This document shows, one piece after another, positions 1 to 5,203 of a stretch of 5,203 nt of DNA. The stretch spans positions 1 through 5,203 of the forward strand of contig JAKADJ010000205.1 in NCBI GenBank assembly GCA_021820645.1, written 5' to 3'. The stretch's first letter is position 1; each line of letters starts with the position of its first letter. Made by a program: the position numbers and the translations under genes. The notes under the pieces were generated by a model. That model saw only the letters and a program-made list of their open reading frames with translations. It did not search any database and was not told the origin of the DNA. This DNA comes from Bacillota bacterium. Its GTDB lineage: Bacteria > Bacillota_E > Sulfobacillia > Sulfobacillales > Sulfobacillaceae.

Positions 1-1550
1 CCTACCATAAAGAATTAGGGTTCTGGACGGTGGTTTTCCTGGCCACCGGGGGCATTTTAGGACCTGCCGTGGGTTTTACCCCGATTTCGGTACTGGCCTT
101 AGCAGGTCCTTCGGGAATTATTTCCTGGATCATAGCGTTTGCCTTGATGTTAGCGGTAGCGATGTCCTATGTGGAACTGGGAACCATGTGGCCCAGGGCT
201 GGGGGGGTCGCTTACTACCCCGCTAAAAGTAGTGGTCCTATTGTGGGCACCATGAATGCTTGGGGATCCTTGGTCGGCTATGCCTTAGCCGTGCCTTCGA
301 TTGTGGTGGCGTTTACCGAGTATCTTAGTTATTGGTTTCCGAGTCTTTTTCAAAACGGCGTGCTCACGACAGCAGGAATCATTGTTTCCGTCTTAGTGCT
401 CTTGGTCATCTTTTTCATCAACACGTTGCGTATTCGATACATGGGGCAACTGAACAATATTTTCACCGTCCTCACCATCGTCGGCCTTTTGATCGTTAGC
501 ATCGCCTTATTCGGGCATTTCGATCCGAAGAATTTCAGTCACTTTCACGGATTCATGCCCTTTGGCACCAACGGCCTCTTCCTGGCGATTGCGGCCACTA
601 TTTATGGGTATGGCGGATTTCGTCAACCGATTGACTACGCAGAAGAGGTGAAAGATCCCGGTAAGACGATACCCAAGGCGGTGTTTATCACCATGGTGAT
701 TACGCTATTGGTGTACTTTATCGAGAGTTTATCCTATGCGGGCGCTATCCATTGGGGGGCGATGGGAATCGGTGCCGGAAACTGGGCGAAATTGAGTGGG
801 TTGGCCTATCCCTTCGTTTCAGAGGCCGGGGGACTCGGGCTTCCTATGATCGGACTTATCGCCATGCTAACGATGCTGATTGCATCCTTTAAGGATGGAT
901 ATATTTACTTTGGGGGTGCGAGCCGAATCGGATATACCCTAGGACGTTACGATGGATATCTGCCATCGGTGTTCACAAAACTTACTCAAAGTGGCATACC
1001 TCTGCCGTCGGTGATCCTGACCTTAGTGGTCTCCACCATCTATATTGTGCTCTTGCCCTCGTTTTCCTCGCTGTTCCCCCTCGTAGCCAGTGCGCTGCTC
1101 CTATCCTATGCCCCCGGCCCCTTGAGCCTGGCGATTTTCCGGGTGAAGTATCCGAATCAGGCCCGTCCTTATCGCTTACCTTGGGTCCGGGTGTTGGCAC
1201 CGTTTGCTTTTGTGGTCTCCAGTCTCATGATTTTTTGGTCTGGATGGGCTTCGGTGCGTATTCTCATGCCATCGGTATTTGTGGGACTATTGCTGTTGTT
1301 CTTTTACGCACGGCGTCGTCCGATAACGCGGCAGGATGTCGCTTTGGGGATTTGGCTCCCCATTTTCCAACTCCTGATCATGGTCATTTCTTACATGGGA
1401 AGTGCCAATTTCGGTGGCCATAACCTCATCCCCTCGCCATGGGACAGCGTGACCATGATTGTGGTGTCCATCCTCTTCTACTATTGGGGATTATATTCCG
1501 GCTTGCGCTACACCAGTAATAGCGTGTTTGATGAAGACCAGGCGTCCTAA
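1..1550 (+). CDS. APC-superfamily amino acid permease, 5' end cut by the window edge
   Basis: This is an integral membrane transporter, most likely for amino acids or related amines, of the APC superfamily (LeuT-like fold). The frame is open to the left edge from base 3 (first residues YHKELGFWTVVFLATGG). The lysine-glutamate-leucine-glycine stretch just before the first span is typical of APC N-termini, so the GTG at 30 is internal and the true start lies upstream. About 515 residues are visible. Span 1 carries the glycine-rich unwound segment (ATGGILGPAVG), and the loop before span 5 has the basic RIRYMGQLNN stretch. The span 6 region reads GYGGFRQPIDYAEEVKDPGK, matching the family's AEEVKxPxxxIP signature. 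I count about 14 hydrophobic spans by eye, two more than the common 12, the last two in the C-terminal 80 residues. The tail FDEDQAS is acidic and cytosolic in style. Substrate cannot be told. It converges on the amidotransferase gene. Confidence 0.9.
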   Translation, partial: YHKELGFWTVVFLATGGILGPAVGFTPISVLALAGPSGIISWIIAFALMLAVAMSYVELGTMWPRAGGVAYYPAKSSGPIVGTMNAWGSLVGYALAVPSIVVAFTEYLSYWFPSLFQNGVLTTAGIIVSVLVLLVIFFINTLRIRYMGQLNNIFTVLTIVGLLIVSIALFGHFDPKNFSHFHGFMPFGTNGLFLAIAATIYGYGGFRQPIDYAEEVKDPGKTIPKAVFITMVITLLVYFIESLSYAGAIHWGAMGIGAGNWAKLSGLAYPFVSEAGGLGLPMIGLIAMLTMLIASFKDGYIYFGGASRIGYTLGRYDGYLPSVFTKLTQSGIPLPSVILTLVVSTIYIVLLPSFSSLFPLVASALLLSYAPGPLSLAIFRVKYPNQARPYRLPWVRVLAPFAFVVSSLMIFWSGWASVRILMPSVFVGLLLLFFYARRRPITRQDVALGIWLPIFQLLIMVISYMGSANFGGHNLIPSPWDSVTMIVVSILFYYWGLYSGLRYTSNSVFDEDQAS

Positions 1551-1565
1551 GTCCCAATGTCACCT

Positions 1566-1602
1566 AGCGGCAGGCACGCTTCGGGAACCGCGCCCTGCCG
1601 CT
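1566..1602. terminator. Hairpin between convergent genes, probable bidirectional terminator
   Basis: A perfect 9-bp inverted repeat pairs AGCGGCAGG (1566-1574) with CCTGCCGCT (1594-1602) around a 19-base loop. The loop could form a small extra CGG/CCG stem (1582-1584 with 1588-1590). It starts 15 bases after the permease stop and ends 15 bases before the amidotransferase stop, the usual place for a shared terminator. Neither side has a clear T-run, so it is not a textbook intrinsic terminator. It may work with a factor or simply protect both 3' ends. Confidence 0.55.
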
Positions 1603-1617
1603 CGGACGTTGTTGAGT

Positions 1618-2301
1618 TTAAGACATTAGAAGGCTTGTACCCACGGCCATGGGGACAATGGCGTCGGCAGATGGGAAGATCGCGTCAAAGAGATAACGAT
1701 CGGGACTATGTAGGCTGGTCGTGACCATCTGCGCGGGGCCAAGCGAAAACCTATAAAGGGGATTGTCCGGGTTGCCCGCATACACAGCCAAGGCCCCGTC
1801 CTGGCGTAGAGCCATAAGATTGGCATGGCCTTCTAAGCGCTGATGGGTCTTAGTAAGACTTTCGGTGAGAGAAAGCCCGGCTTTCAGGTAGTCCCGACAC
1901 AGGAGAAAACCGACTTCACTGTCCGAGCTACCCTGTAACTCCGTCTGATAGGAGGCTAGATGCTCGTGGTAGCGGGCGAAATATCCATTGTGCGCAAAGG
2001 CCCACTGTTGATCTTCGGATTGATAGGGTTGGGCATTGAGATGCCCAATGGTCGACATGCGGCTCGGCCGCCTAAGATGAATGAAAGCCCGGGTCACGGC
2101 CACCCCGCGTAGCGCAGCGTCTGCCGTGTTATCTTCGCGAATACCGTGAACGGAGCGATAGCGAAATAATTGGGTACCGTTGCTCCAGGCTATTCCCCAG
2201 CCAAACCCGGCCAGCCCATACTGATCCAAGAGTCGACTCCAGCCTAAAATCTCATCGATCGGTACGGGATGGCTGCTAGTAATGGCTAACATTTCACACA
2301 T
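1618..2301 (-). CDS. Class II (Ntn-type) glutamine amidotransferase-like protein
   Basis: This is a glutaminase-type domain that would release ammonia from glutamine using an N-terminal cysteine. It resembles the stand-alone YafJ/GAT_4 group (YafJ also begins MCEL). I start it at the ATG at 2301, which gives 227 residues beginning MCEMLAITSS. Cys2 is then the nucleophile exposed after Met removal, and a GAGGAG site lies 9 bases upstream. The frame extends upstream to an ATG at 2346, but that start would bury the cysteine. Family motifs seen: GWG (34-36), HLR (75-77, glutamine carboxylate binding), NAQPY (89-93), AHNG (103-106, oxyanion hole) and SDSE (126-129). The C-terminal part (VTTSLHSPDRYLFDA onward) fits the family's closing sheet. 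No synthase domain is attached and no obvious acceptor enzyme is adjacent, so the ammonia acceptor, if any, is unknown. It is transcribed away from the IclR cluster and towards the permease. Confidence 0.85.
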   Translation of the reverse strand: MCEMLAITSSHPVPIDEILGWSRLLDQYGLAGFGWGIAWSNGTQLFRYRSVHGIREDNTADAALRGVAVTRAFIHLRRPSRMSTIGHLNAQPYQSEDQQWAFAHNGYFARYHEHLASYQTELQGSSDSEVGFLLCRDYLKAGLSLTESLTKTHQRLEGHANLMALRQDGALAVYAGNPDNPLYRFSLGPAQMVTTSLHSPDRYLFDAIFPSADAIVPMAVGTSLLMS

Positions 2302-2310
2302 GTTGGTTGG

Positions 2311-2316
2311 CTCCTC
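2311..2316 (-). promoter_or_regulatory. Ribosome binding site that fixes the amidotransferase start
   Basis: The minus strand reads GAGGAG, 9 bases before the ATG at 2301. No comparable site precedes the longer in-frame ATG at 2346. Together with the Met-Cys start required for an Ntn nucleophile, this decides the start codon. Confidence 0.8.
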
Positions 2317-2345
2317 TGCGTCGTCTTTACAATGGATGCGCCGCA

Positions 2346-2375
2346 ATTATTTGGAATTGGGAGTCCAGATGTAGA
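2346..2375 (-). promoter_or_regulatory. Candidate sigma-A-type promoter for the amidotransferase gene
   Basis: On the minus strand, TCTACA (2375-2370, 4 of 6 matches to TTGACA) is followed after 18 bases by AATAAT (2351-2346, 5 of 6 matches to TATAAT). Transcription would begin near 2339 and give a leader of about 40 bases containing the GAGGAG site. It would start downstream of the ATG at 2346, which agrees with the shorter protein. The -35 is weak, so this is a prediction by eye. Confidence 0.4.
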
Positions 2376-2443
2376 ACACTGCGGAATCACCGTGAGCGTT
2401 TCTGAGATGATGTCCGCAAAGGACTAGATCGTCCATATTCTCC

Positions 2444-2459
2444 AAAATTCACGAAGTTT
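2444..2459. promoter_or_regulatory. Imperfect palindrome, possible operator in the divergent region
   Basis: The 16 bases AAAATTCACGAAGTTT pair at 6 of 8 positions about their centre (AAA.TTC against GAA.TTT). Size and A/T-rich arms suit an IclR-type site. It lies upstream of both candidate promoters, about 70 bases from the minus-strand -35 and about 50 bases from the plus-strand -35. It could be chance. Confidence 0.25.
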
Positions 2460-2509
2460 CCTGCCGAACACAAAGAATCCCGCGTCCATTTCATTTCGCA
2501 AGGCAGGAG

Positions 2510-2538
2510 TTGACCGATTCGTCGCGAATAAGTAAATG
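2510..2538 (+). promoter_or_regulatory. Candidate promoter of the iclR-type operon
   Basis: TTGACC (2510-2515, 5 of 6 matches to the -35 consensus) is followed after 17 bases by TAAATG (2533-2538, only 3 of 6 matches to the -10). Transcription would begin near 2545, about 44 bases before the regulator's ATG. The poor -10 suggests a weak or activated promoter. The spacer contains the palindrome listed at 2517-2529. Confidence 0.4.
2517..2529. promoter_or_regulatory. Palindrome inside the promoter spacer, candidate IclR operator
   Basis: ATTCG (2517-2521) and CGAAT (2525-2529) form a perfect 5-bp inverted repeat with 3 bases between. It sits wholly between the candidate -35 and -10 of the regulator's operon. 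A dimeric HTH protein bound there would block RNA polymerase, so it is a natural site for autorepression, which is common for IclR-family genes. Binding itself is inferred. Confidence 0.4.
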
Positions 2539-2588
2539 GAATGGGCTTTCTATTTTAACGACGACTAACAGGATGAGGAAGATGGCCT

Positions 2589-3314
2589 ATGGCGATGGTA
2601 CCAGACACAGAAAAGCACGGGCCTTCGGTCAAAGGTCTCGAACGAGGGTTAGAAGTCCTCGACTATCTCTTCACGGTACCCGAGGCCCCGTTGCACAGGA
2701 TTGCCGAAAACACCGACATTCCGCCTTCCACGGTACACCGATTACTATCGGCGTTCGAATCTAAAGGGTATGTGGCGTCTTATCAAGGTGTGTACCAACT
2801 AGGCATTAAAGGGCTTTGGTTTACGTTGGTTCGCGAGCCGATCCGGCAGATTTTGAAAGAAGTCACACAAACGGTTGGCGAAACCGCGAACTTTGCGATC
2901 TTGGTGCAAAACCAGATGGAATTTCTGGAACGATCAGTGTCAGATCACCCGCTGTCCTTTGTGGTTGCCGTGGGGTCACGGGTACCTCTACACTGCAGCG
3001 CTTTGGGTAAGGCGGTGCTTGTCCATCGACCGGAACTTTTGGAGGGATTGGACTCGGAATCTGCGCCTCGGCTCGACCCCATCGAGTTTCATGCCGAGCT
3101 CGAAGTGGCTCGTCAGCGAGGGTTTACGCTCGATAACCAAGAATTTATAGACGGAGTGTTTTGCATTGCGGTGCCGGTCTTTGGGCGCAATCGGCTGGTG
3201 GTGGGGGCGGTGTCCATTTCCGGCCCGGTGGTTCGGTTTTCGCGGGAACGGGCACTCCAGGTAGCATCGTACCTTAAACAGATGGGTGAAAAAATCACGC
3301 AATTACTTCAGTAA
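2589..3314 (+). CDS. IclR-family transcriptional regulator
   Basis: This is a DNA-binding regulator of 241 residues, close to the family's usual 250 or so, probably controlling the operon it heads. The winged HTH spans about residues 13-75: SVKGLERGLEVLDYL, the recognition-helix segment IPPSTVHRLL (44-53), then the wing and the closing YQLG (69-72). The effector-binding domain covers about 85-241, with the family pattern GSRVPLHCSALGKA (129-142) and NQEFIDGVFCIAVPVFG (183-199), including Glu185, Gly189, Cys192 and Pro196. Start: the ATG at 2589 has GAGGAAG 7 bases upstream; the ATG at 2595 (Met3) is a less likely alternative. The cupin gene follows after 20 bases. IclR proteins usually sense small carboxylic or aromatic acids and may repress or activate. 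The ligand here is unknown. Confidence 0.93.
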   Translation: MAMVPDTEKHGPSVKGLERGLEVLDYLFTVPEAPLHRIAENTDIPPSTVHRLLSAFESKGYVASYQGVYQLGIKGLWFTLVREPIRQILKEVTQTVGETANFAILVQNQMEFLERSVSDHPLSFVVAVGSRVPLHCSALGKAVLVHRPELLEGLDSESAPRLDPIEFHAELEVARQRGFTLDNQEFIDGVFCIAVPVFGRNRLVVGAVSISGPVVRFSRERALQVASYLKQMGEKITQLLQ

Positions 3315-3334
3315 CAGAGCCAGGAGGCTATGAC

Positions 3335-3784
3335 ATGGAAGAGACCGAAAAGAACGCCGGGGGATATTTTAAAGGGCCCGCATCGCGGGTCGTGGACGTA
3401 TCGGATGACCAGTTGCCGCAATTCGTGCAAATTGATCAGTTGCCGATCAACGTGGTGAGTGACGGTGTGGGGTTAAAGCCCGTATTTGGCACCAATCTGA
3501 TGCTCTCCTTTGTCTATATGAAACCGCATTCGGAGGCTAAACTGCATGCGCATCCCGAAGAACAAATGGGGCTCGTGCTCGAGGGAGAATACGAATTTGA
3601 GTTAAATGGCGTCCGTAAGATGATCGGTAAGGGTGACGTCTATATCGTGCCGCCCAATGTTCCGCACGGGGCCTATACCTACGATAAGCCGTGTGTGGCG
3701 CTCGACATATTTGCCCCGCCGCGTACTGGTTATCAAGAGATGATTGCAGCGGCCAGAAAGGTGATGTCACTGAATGATGAATAG
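3335..3784 (+). CDS. Small single-domain cupin protein
   Basis: This is a 149-residue protein with one cupin beta-barrel, probably binding a divalent metal. Motif 1 gives HAHPEEQ, with His71, His73 and Gln77 in ligand positions and LEGEYEFELNG following. Motif 2 gives GDVYIVPPNVPHG, with His111 as the last ligand. So the His-His-Gln-His metal set appears complete. Such small cupins include dioxygenases, isomerases, sugar or lyase enzymes and ligand sensors, and the sequence does not choose between them. A 40-residue N-terminal arm precedes the barrel, and a short helix (YQEMIAAARKVM) ends it. The start at 3335 has a full AGGAGG 7 bases upstream, the strongest site in the cluster, so this protein may be the most highly made. 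Its 3' end overlaps the aminotransferase start by 11 bases, pointing to coupled translation. Confidence 0.85.
   Translation: MEETEKNAGGYFKGPASRVVDVSDDQLPQFVQIDQLPINVVSDGVGLKPVFGTNLMLSFVYMKPHSEAKLHAHPEEQMGLVLEGEYEFELNGVRKMIGKGDVYIVPPNVPHGAYTYDKPCVALDIFAPPRTGYQEMIAAARKVMSLNDE
3759..3765 (+). promoter_or_regulatory. Ribosome binding site of the aminotransferase, inside the cupin gene
   Basis: AGGTGAT matches the 3' part of the full anti-Shine-Dalgarno complement (AAGGAGGTGAT) and ends 8 bases before the ATG at 3774. It lies wholly within the last codons of the cupin gene. Ribosomes translating the cupin must therefore cross it, consistent with translational coupling. Confidence 0.5.
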
Positions 3785-4742
3785 GAGAAGCGCGGGGCCG
3801 TCAGCGCGGCAGGAAATTGACCAGGGCATTGTATTTTTCCGGGACGAGTTACGGCCCTTTCATGAGGCTAACGTGAGTATTGCGACCCATGGGCTTAACT
3901 ATGGGACCGGATGTTTCGAGGGAATTCGCGGTTACTGGAATCCAGAACATAAGGAACTCTATATTTTGAAAGCCCGCGAGCATTATGAAAGATTTCTGCG
4001 CTCCGCTCGGATCTTAAAGATTCAGGTACCATATGATGTGGACGGATTGGTGACCTGGACTAAAAAAATGCTGGCCGCTAACCAATTTCAGCAAGATGTC
4101 TATATTCGGCCATTGGCGTTCAAGGGAGCGGCCATGATTAAGGTGACGCTTTCCGGGATACGGGATGAACTCGGCATCTTTGCCACCCCCATGGGCGATT
4201 ATGTCCAGACCGAAGGTCTCAGGGCCACCGTATCGAGCTGGGTGCGGATAGCCGACAATATCATTCCATCGCGAGCCAAAGTAACCGGTGCGTATATCAA
4301 TGCGGCATTGGCCAATGACGATGCCACATTGGATGGATACGACGAAGCGATCATGCTTTCGCAAGATGGACAGGTTGCCGAGGCTAGTTCATCCAATTTG
4401 TTCATTGTGCGGGATGGCGCCCTAATTACGACACCGGTCACGTCCGATATTCTTGAGGGGATTACCCGGGCCGTGGTGTTTCAAATGGCAACGAAATTAG
4501 GGTACAGGTGGGTCGAACGACCCATTGATCGGACGGAATTGTACGTGGCCGACGAAGTGTTTTTGTGCGGTACCGGGGTGCAGTTGGCGGCTGTAGTAGA
4601 AATTGATCATCGTCCGATTGGCACGGGCGCCACGGGGCCCATCACCCAGGCCTTGCAACACGTATACTTTGGTGCCGTGCGGGGCACGGATCCGATTTAT
4701 CGGGACTGGCTTACTCCGGTCTATGGGAAAGGAGACATCTAA
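3774..4742 (+). CDS. ilvE: Class IV PLP-dependent aminotransferase, branched-chain (IlvE-like) type
   Basis: This is a fold-type IV PLP enzyme that moves an amino group between an amino acid (branched-chain in close relatives) and 2-oxoglutarate, in the cytosol. It has 322 residues, slightly longer than the usual 305-310. Landmarks: THGLNYGTGCFEGIRGYW (38-55), HYERFLRSARIL (70-81, Arg73 for the PLP phosphate), YIRPL (110-114), and PSRAKVTGAYINAAL with Lys169 as the PLP Schiff-base lysine and Tyr174. Glu203 (VAEASSSNLF) faces the pyridine nitrogen, and GTGVQL (266-271) is the phosphate/substrate turn. The start must be ATG 3774 or ATG 3777, because an in-frame TGA sits directly before 3774 and no other start codon occurs before the conserved core. 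The first 15 or so residues are an Arg/Ser-rich extension. The turn reads GTGVQ where E. coli IlvE has GTAAE, so substrate range may differ; the symbol marks the subfamily, not a proven role. Confidence 0.88.
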   Translation: MMNRRSAGPSARQEIDQGIVFFRDELRPFHEANVSIATHGLNYGTGCFEGIRGYWNPEHKELYILKAREHYERFLRSARILKIQVPYDVDGLVTWTKKMLAANQFQQDVYIRPLAFKGAAMIKVTLSGIRDELGIFATPMGDYVQTEGLRATVSSWVRIADNIIPSRAKVTGAYINAALANDDATLDGYDEAIMLSQDGQVAEASSSNLFIVRDGALITTPVTSDILEGITRAVVFQMATKLGYRWVERPIDRTELYVADEVFLCGTGVQLAAVVEIDHRPIGTGATGPITQALQHVYFGAVRGTDPIYRDWLTPVYGKGDI

Positions 4743-4745
4743 ACT

Positions 4746-5203
4746 ATGGAATTGGGATTAACGAATGAGGTGGCCATCGTGACCGGTGGGTCCCGGGGCA
4801 TTGGCCGGGCGGTCGTGGACCTCTTACTTCAGGAAGGTGTCAAAGTGGCGACGGGATGTCGCCACCCCGAAGCAATTACCGATTGGCCCGATCAGCCGGA
4901 TCAACTACTAGTAGAGAGGCTTGACGTAACCGACCCCCACAGCATCAGCGGATTTGTTGATGCGGTAACGGCTCGCTTTGGCCACGTGGATATGTTAGTC
5001 AACAACGCCGGAAAGGCCTACCCCGGCTCTTTCCAGGACCTATCGGACGAAGCCTGGCAAAGTGACATCAATGTGAAGCTGTTGGCTCAGGTACGGATGT
5101 CACGCCGCGTTCTGGAAAACATGGCCGCCGGCGGACGCATCGTGAATTTGTCGGCGGTGTTCGGAAAAGAGCCGGATCCCCGGTTCTTCGCTTCCAGATC
5201 GGA
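4746..5203 (+). CDS. Short-chain dehydrogenase/reductase-like protein, 3' end cut by the window edge
   Basis: This is a Rossmann-fold protein of the SDR superfamily. 152 residues are visible and the frame is open at the right edge. Motifs seen: the NAD(P)-binding TGGSRGIG (13-20), LDVTD (59-63, adenine pocket), NNAG (86-89) and the structural Asn109 in INVKLL. At the active site, aligned by eye to E. coli FabG, the catalytic Ser position holds Ala137 (NLSAVFG) and the catalytic Tyr position holds Ser150 (KEPDPRFFAS). The Lys position falls just outside. The KEPxP...S pattern recalls an SDR subgroup described as lacking the full tetrad, so normal dehydrogenase activity should not be assumed. 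The start at 4746 has AAAGGAG 11 bases upstream and follows the aminotransferase stop by 3 bases, placing it in the same operon. Classical SDRs are about 250 residues, so roughly the last 100 are missing. Confidence 0.85.
   Translation, partial: MELGLTNEVAIVTGGSRGIGRAVVDLLLQEGVKVATGCRHPEAITDWPDQPDQLLVERLDVTDPHSISGFVDAVTARFGHVDMLVNNAGKAYPGSFQDLSDEAWQSDINVKLLAQVRMSRRVLENMAAGGRIVNLSAVFGKEPDPRFFASRS

Larger units (their letters stand above)
2589..5203 (+). other. Probable operon: iclR-type regulator, cupin, aminotransferase, SDR-like
   Basis: Four genes share one strand with gaps of 20 bases, minus 11 bases (overlap) and 3 bases. No terminator-like hairpin is seen between them, and each has its own ribosome binding site. 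A candidate promoter with an embedded palindrome lies just upstream. The set suggests a small regulated amino acid or oxo-acid pathway. It continues past the right edge, so the full gene set is unknown. Confidence 0.75.

Noticed and set aside
30..32. GTG as start codon of the permease
   Set aside because: The frame is open to the left edge, and the preceding residues (HKELGFW) match the conserved APC N-terminus, so the real start is outside the window.
2412..2434. Alternating GTCC / GGAC / GTCC that could form two exclusive 4-bp stems, like a small RNA switch
   Set aside because: Stems of four pairs are too weak, there is no surrounding conserved fold, and it is outside the predicted leaders of both genes.
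2459..2508. 7-bp inverted repeat TCCTGCC / GGCAGGA with a 36-base loop
   Set aside because: The loop is long, the repeat lies upstream of the candidate promoter so it would not be in the operon mRNA, and a 7-bp repeat in this length is plausible by chance.
2302..2588. Possible riboswitch, T-box or small gene in the divergent region
   Set aside because: The predicted leaders are only about 40 bases on either side, no T-box or known riboswitch core is seen, and no frame has a start, ribosome binding site and protein-like composition together.
2510..2764. Open frame of 84 codons overlapping the regulator's start on the plus strand
   Set aside because: It begins with TTG inside the candidate -35, is rich in Arg/Ser/Thr with no domain pattern, and mostly overlaps the well-supported IclR gene in another frame.
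2988..3302. Minus-strand frame of 104 codons within the regulator gene
   Set aside because: Antisense shadow of a convincing IclR coding region; composition is Arg/His-rich with no recognisable motif or ribosome binding site.
4014..4364. Minus-strand frame of 116 codons within the aminotransferase gene
   Set aside because: It lies opposite the catalytic core of the aminotransferase, shows no family pattern, and is best explained as a codon-bias shadow.

Overview
The window is ordinary chromosomal bacterial DNA of moderate G+C (a little above half by eye). Genes are tightly packed, and the ribosome binding sites are strong and Gram-positive-like (GAGGAG, AGGAGG, AAAGGAG). Gene content and codon choice would suit a Firmicutes-type heterotroph or mixotroph, and the Sulfobacillus lineage comes to mind. 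That is an impression from style, not something the sequence proves. No rRNA, tRNA, CRISPR array, transposase, integrase or long repeat is visible.

Layout. (1) Left edge to 1550, plus strand: the 3' part of an APC-superfamily amino acid permease with about 14 membrane spans; its start lies outside the window. (2) 1551-1617: a short convergent gap holding a perfect 9-bp inverted repeat, probably a shared terminator. (3) 1618-2301, minus strand: a stand-alone class II (Ntn, Cys2) glutamine amidotransferase-like protein of 227 residues, whose start is set by a GAGGAG site. (4) 2302-2588: a divergent regulatory region of 287 bases with no gene. It has a candidate minus-strand promoter, a weak plus-strand promoter with a palindrome exactly between its -35 and -10, and a second imperfect palindrome near the middle. 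(5) 2589 to the right edge, plus strand: a four-gene cluster of an IclR-type regulator, a small single-domain cupin, a class IV (BCAT/IlvE-like) PLP aminotransferase, and a short-chain dehydrogenase/reductase-like protein cut by the right edge. Gaps in the cluster are 20 bases, an 11-base overlap and 3 bases, so it is very likely one operon.

How the genes may work together (inference). The cluster looks like a small regulated pathway for an amino acid or related amine/2-oxo acid: IclR senses a small carboxylate-type effector, the aminotransferase exchanges amino and oxo groups, and the SDR-like and cupin proteins act on a product or precursor. The permease could supply the substrate, but it is separated by the oppositely oriented amidotransferase and the link is weak. 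The feature most worth a second look is the SDR-like protein: its NAD(P)-binding motif is intact, but the catalytic Ser and Tyr positions appear to hold Ala and Ser. No clearly novel defence, mobile or RNA system was found.
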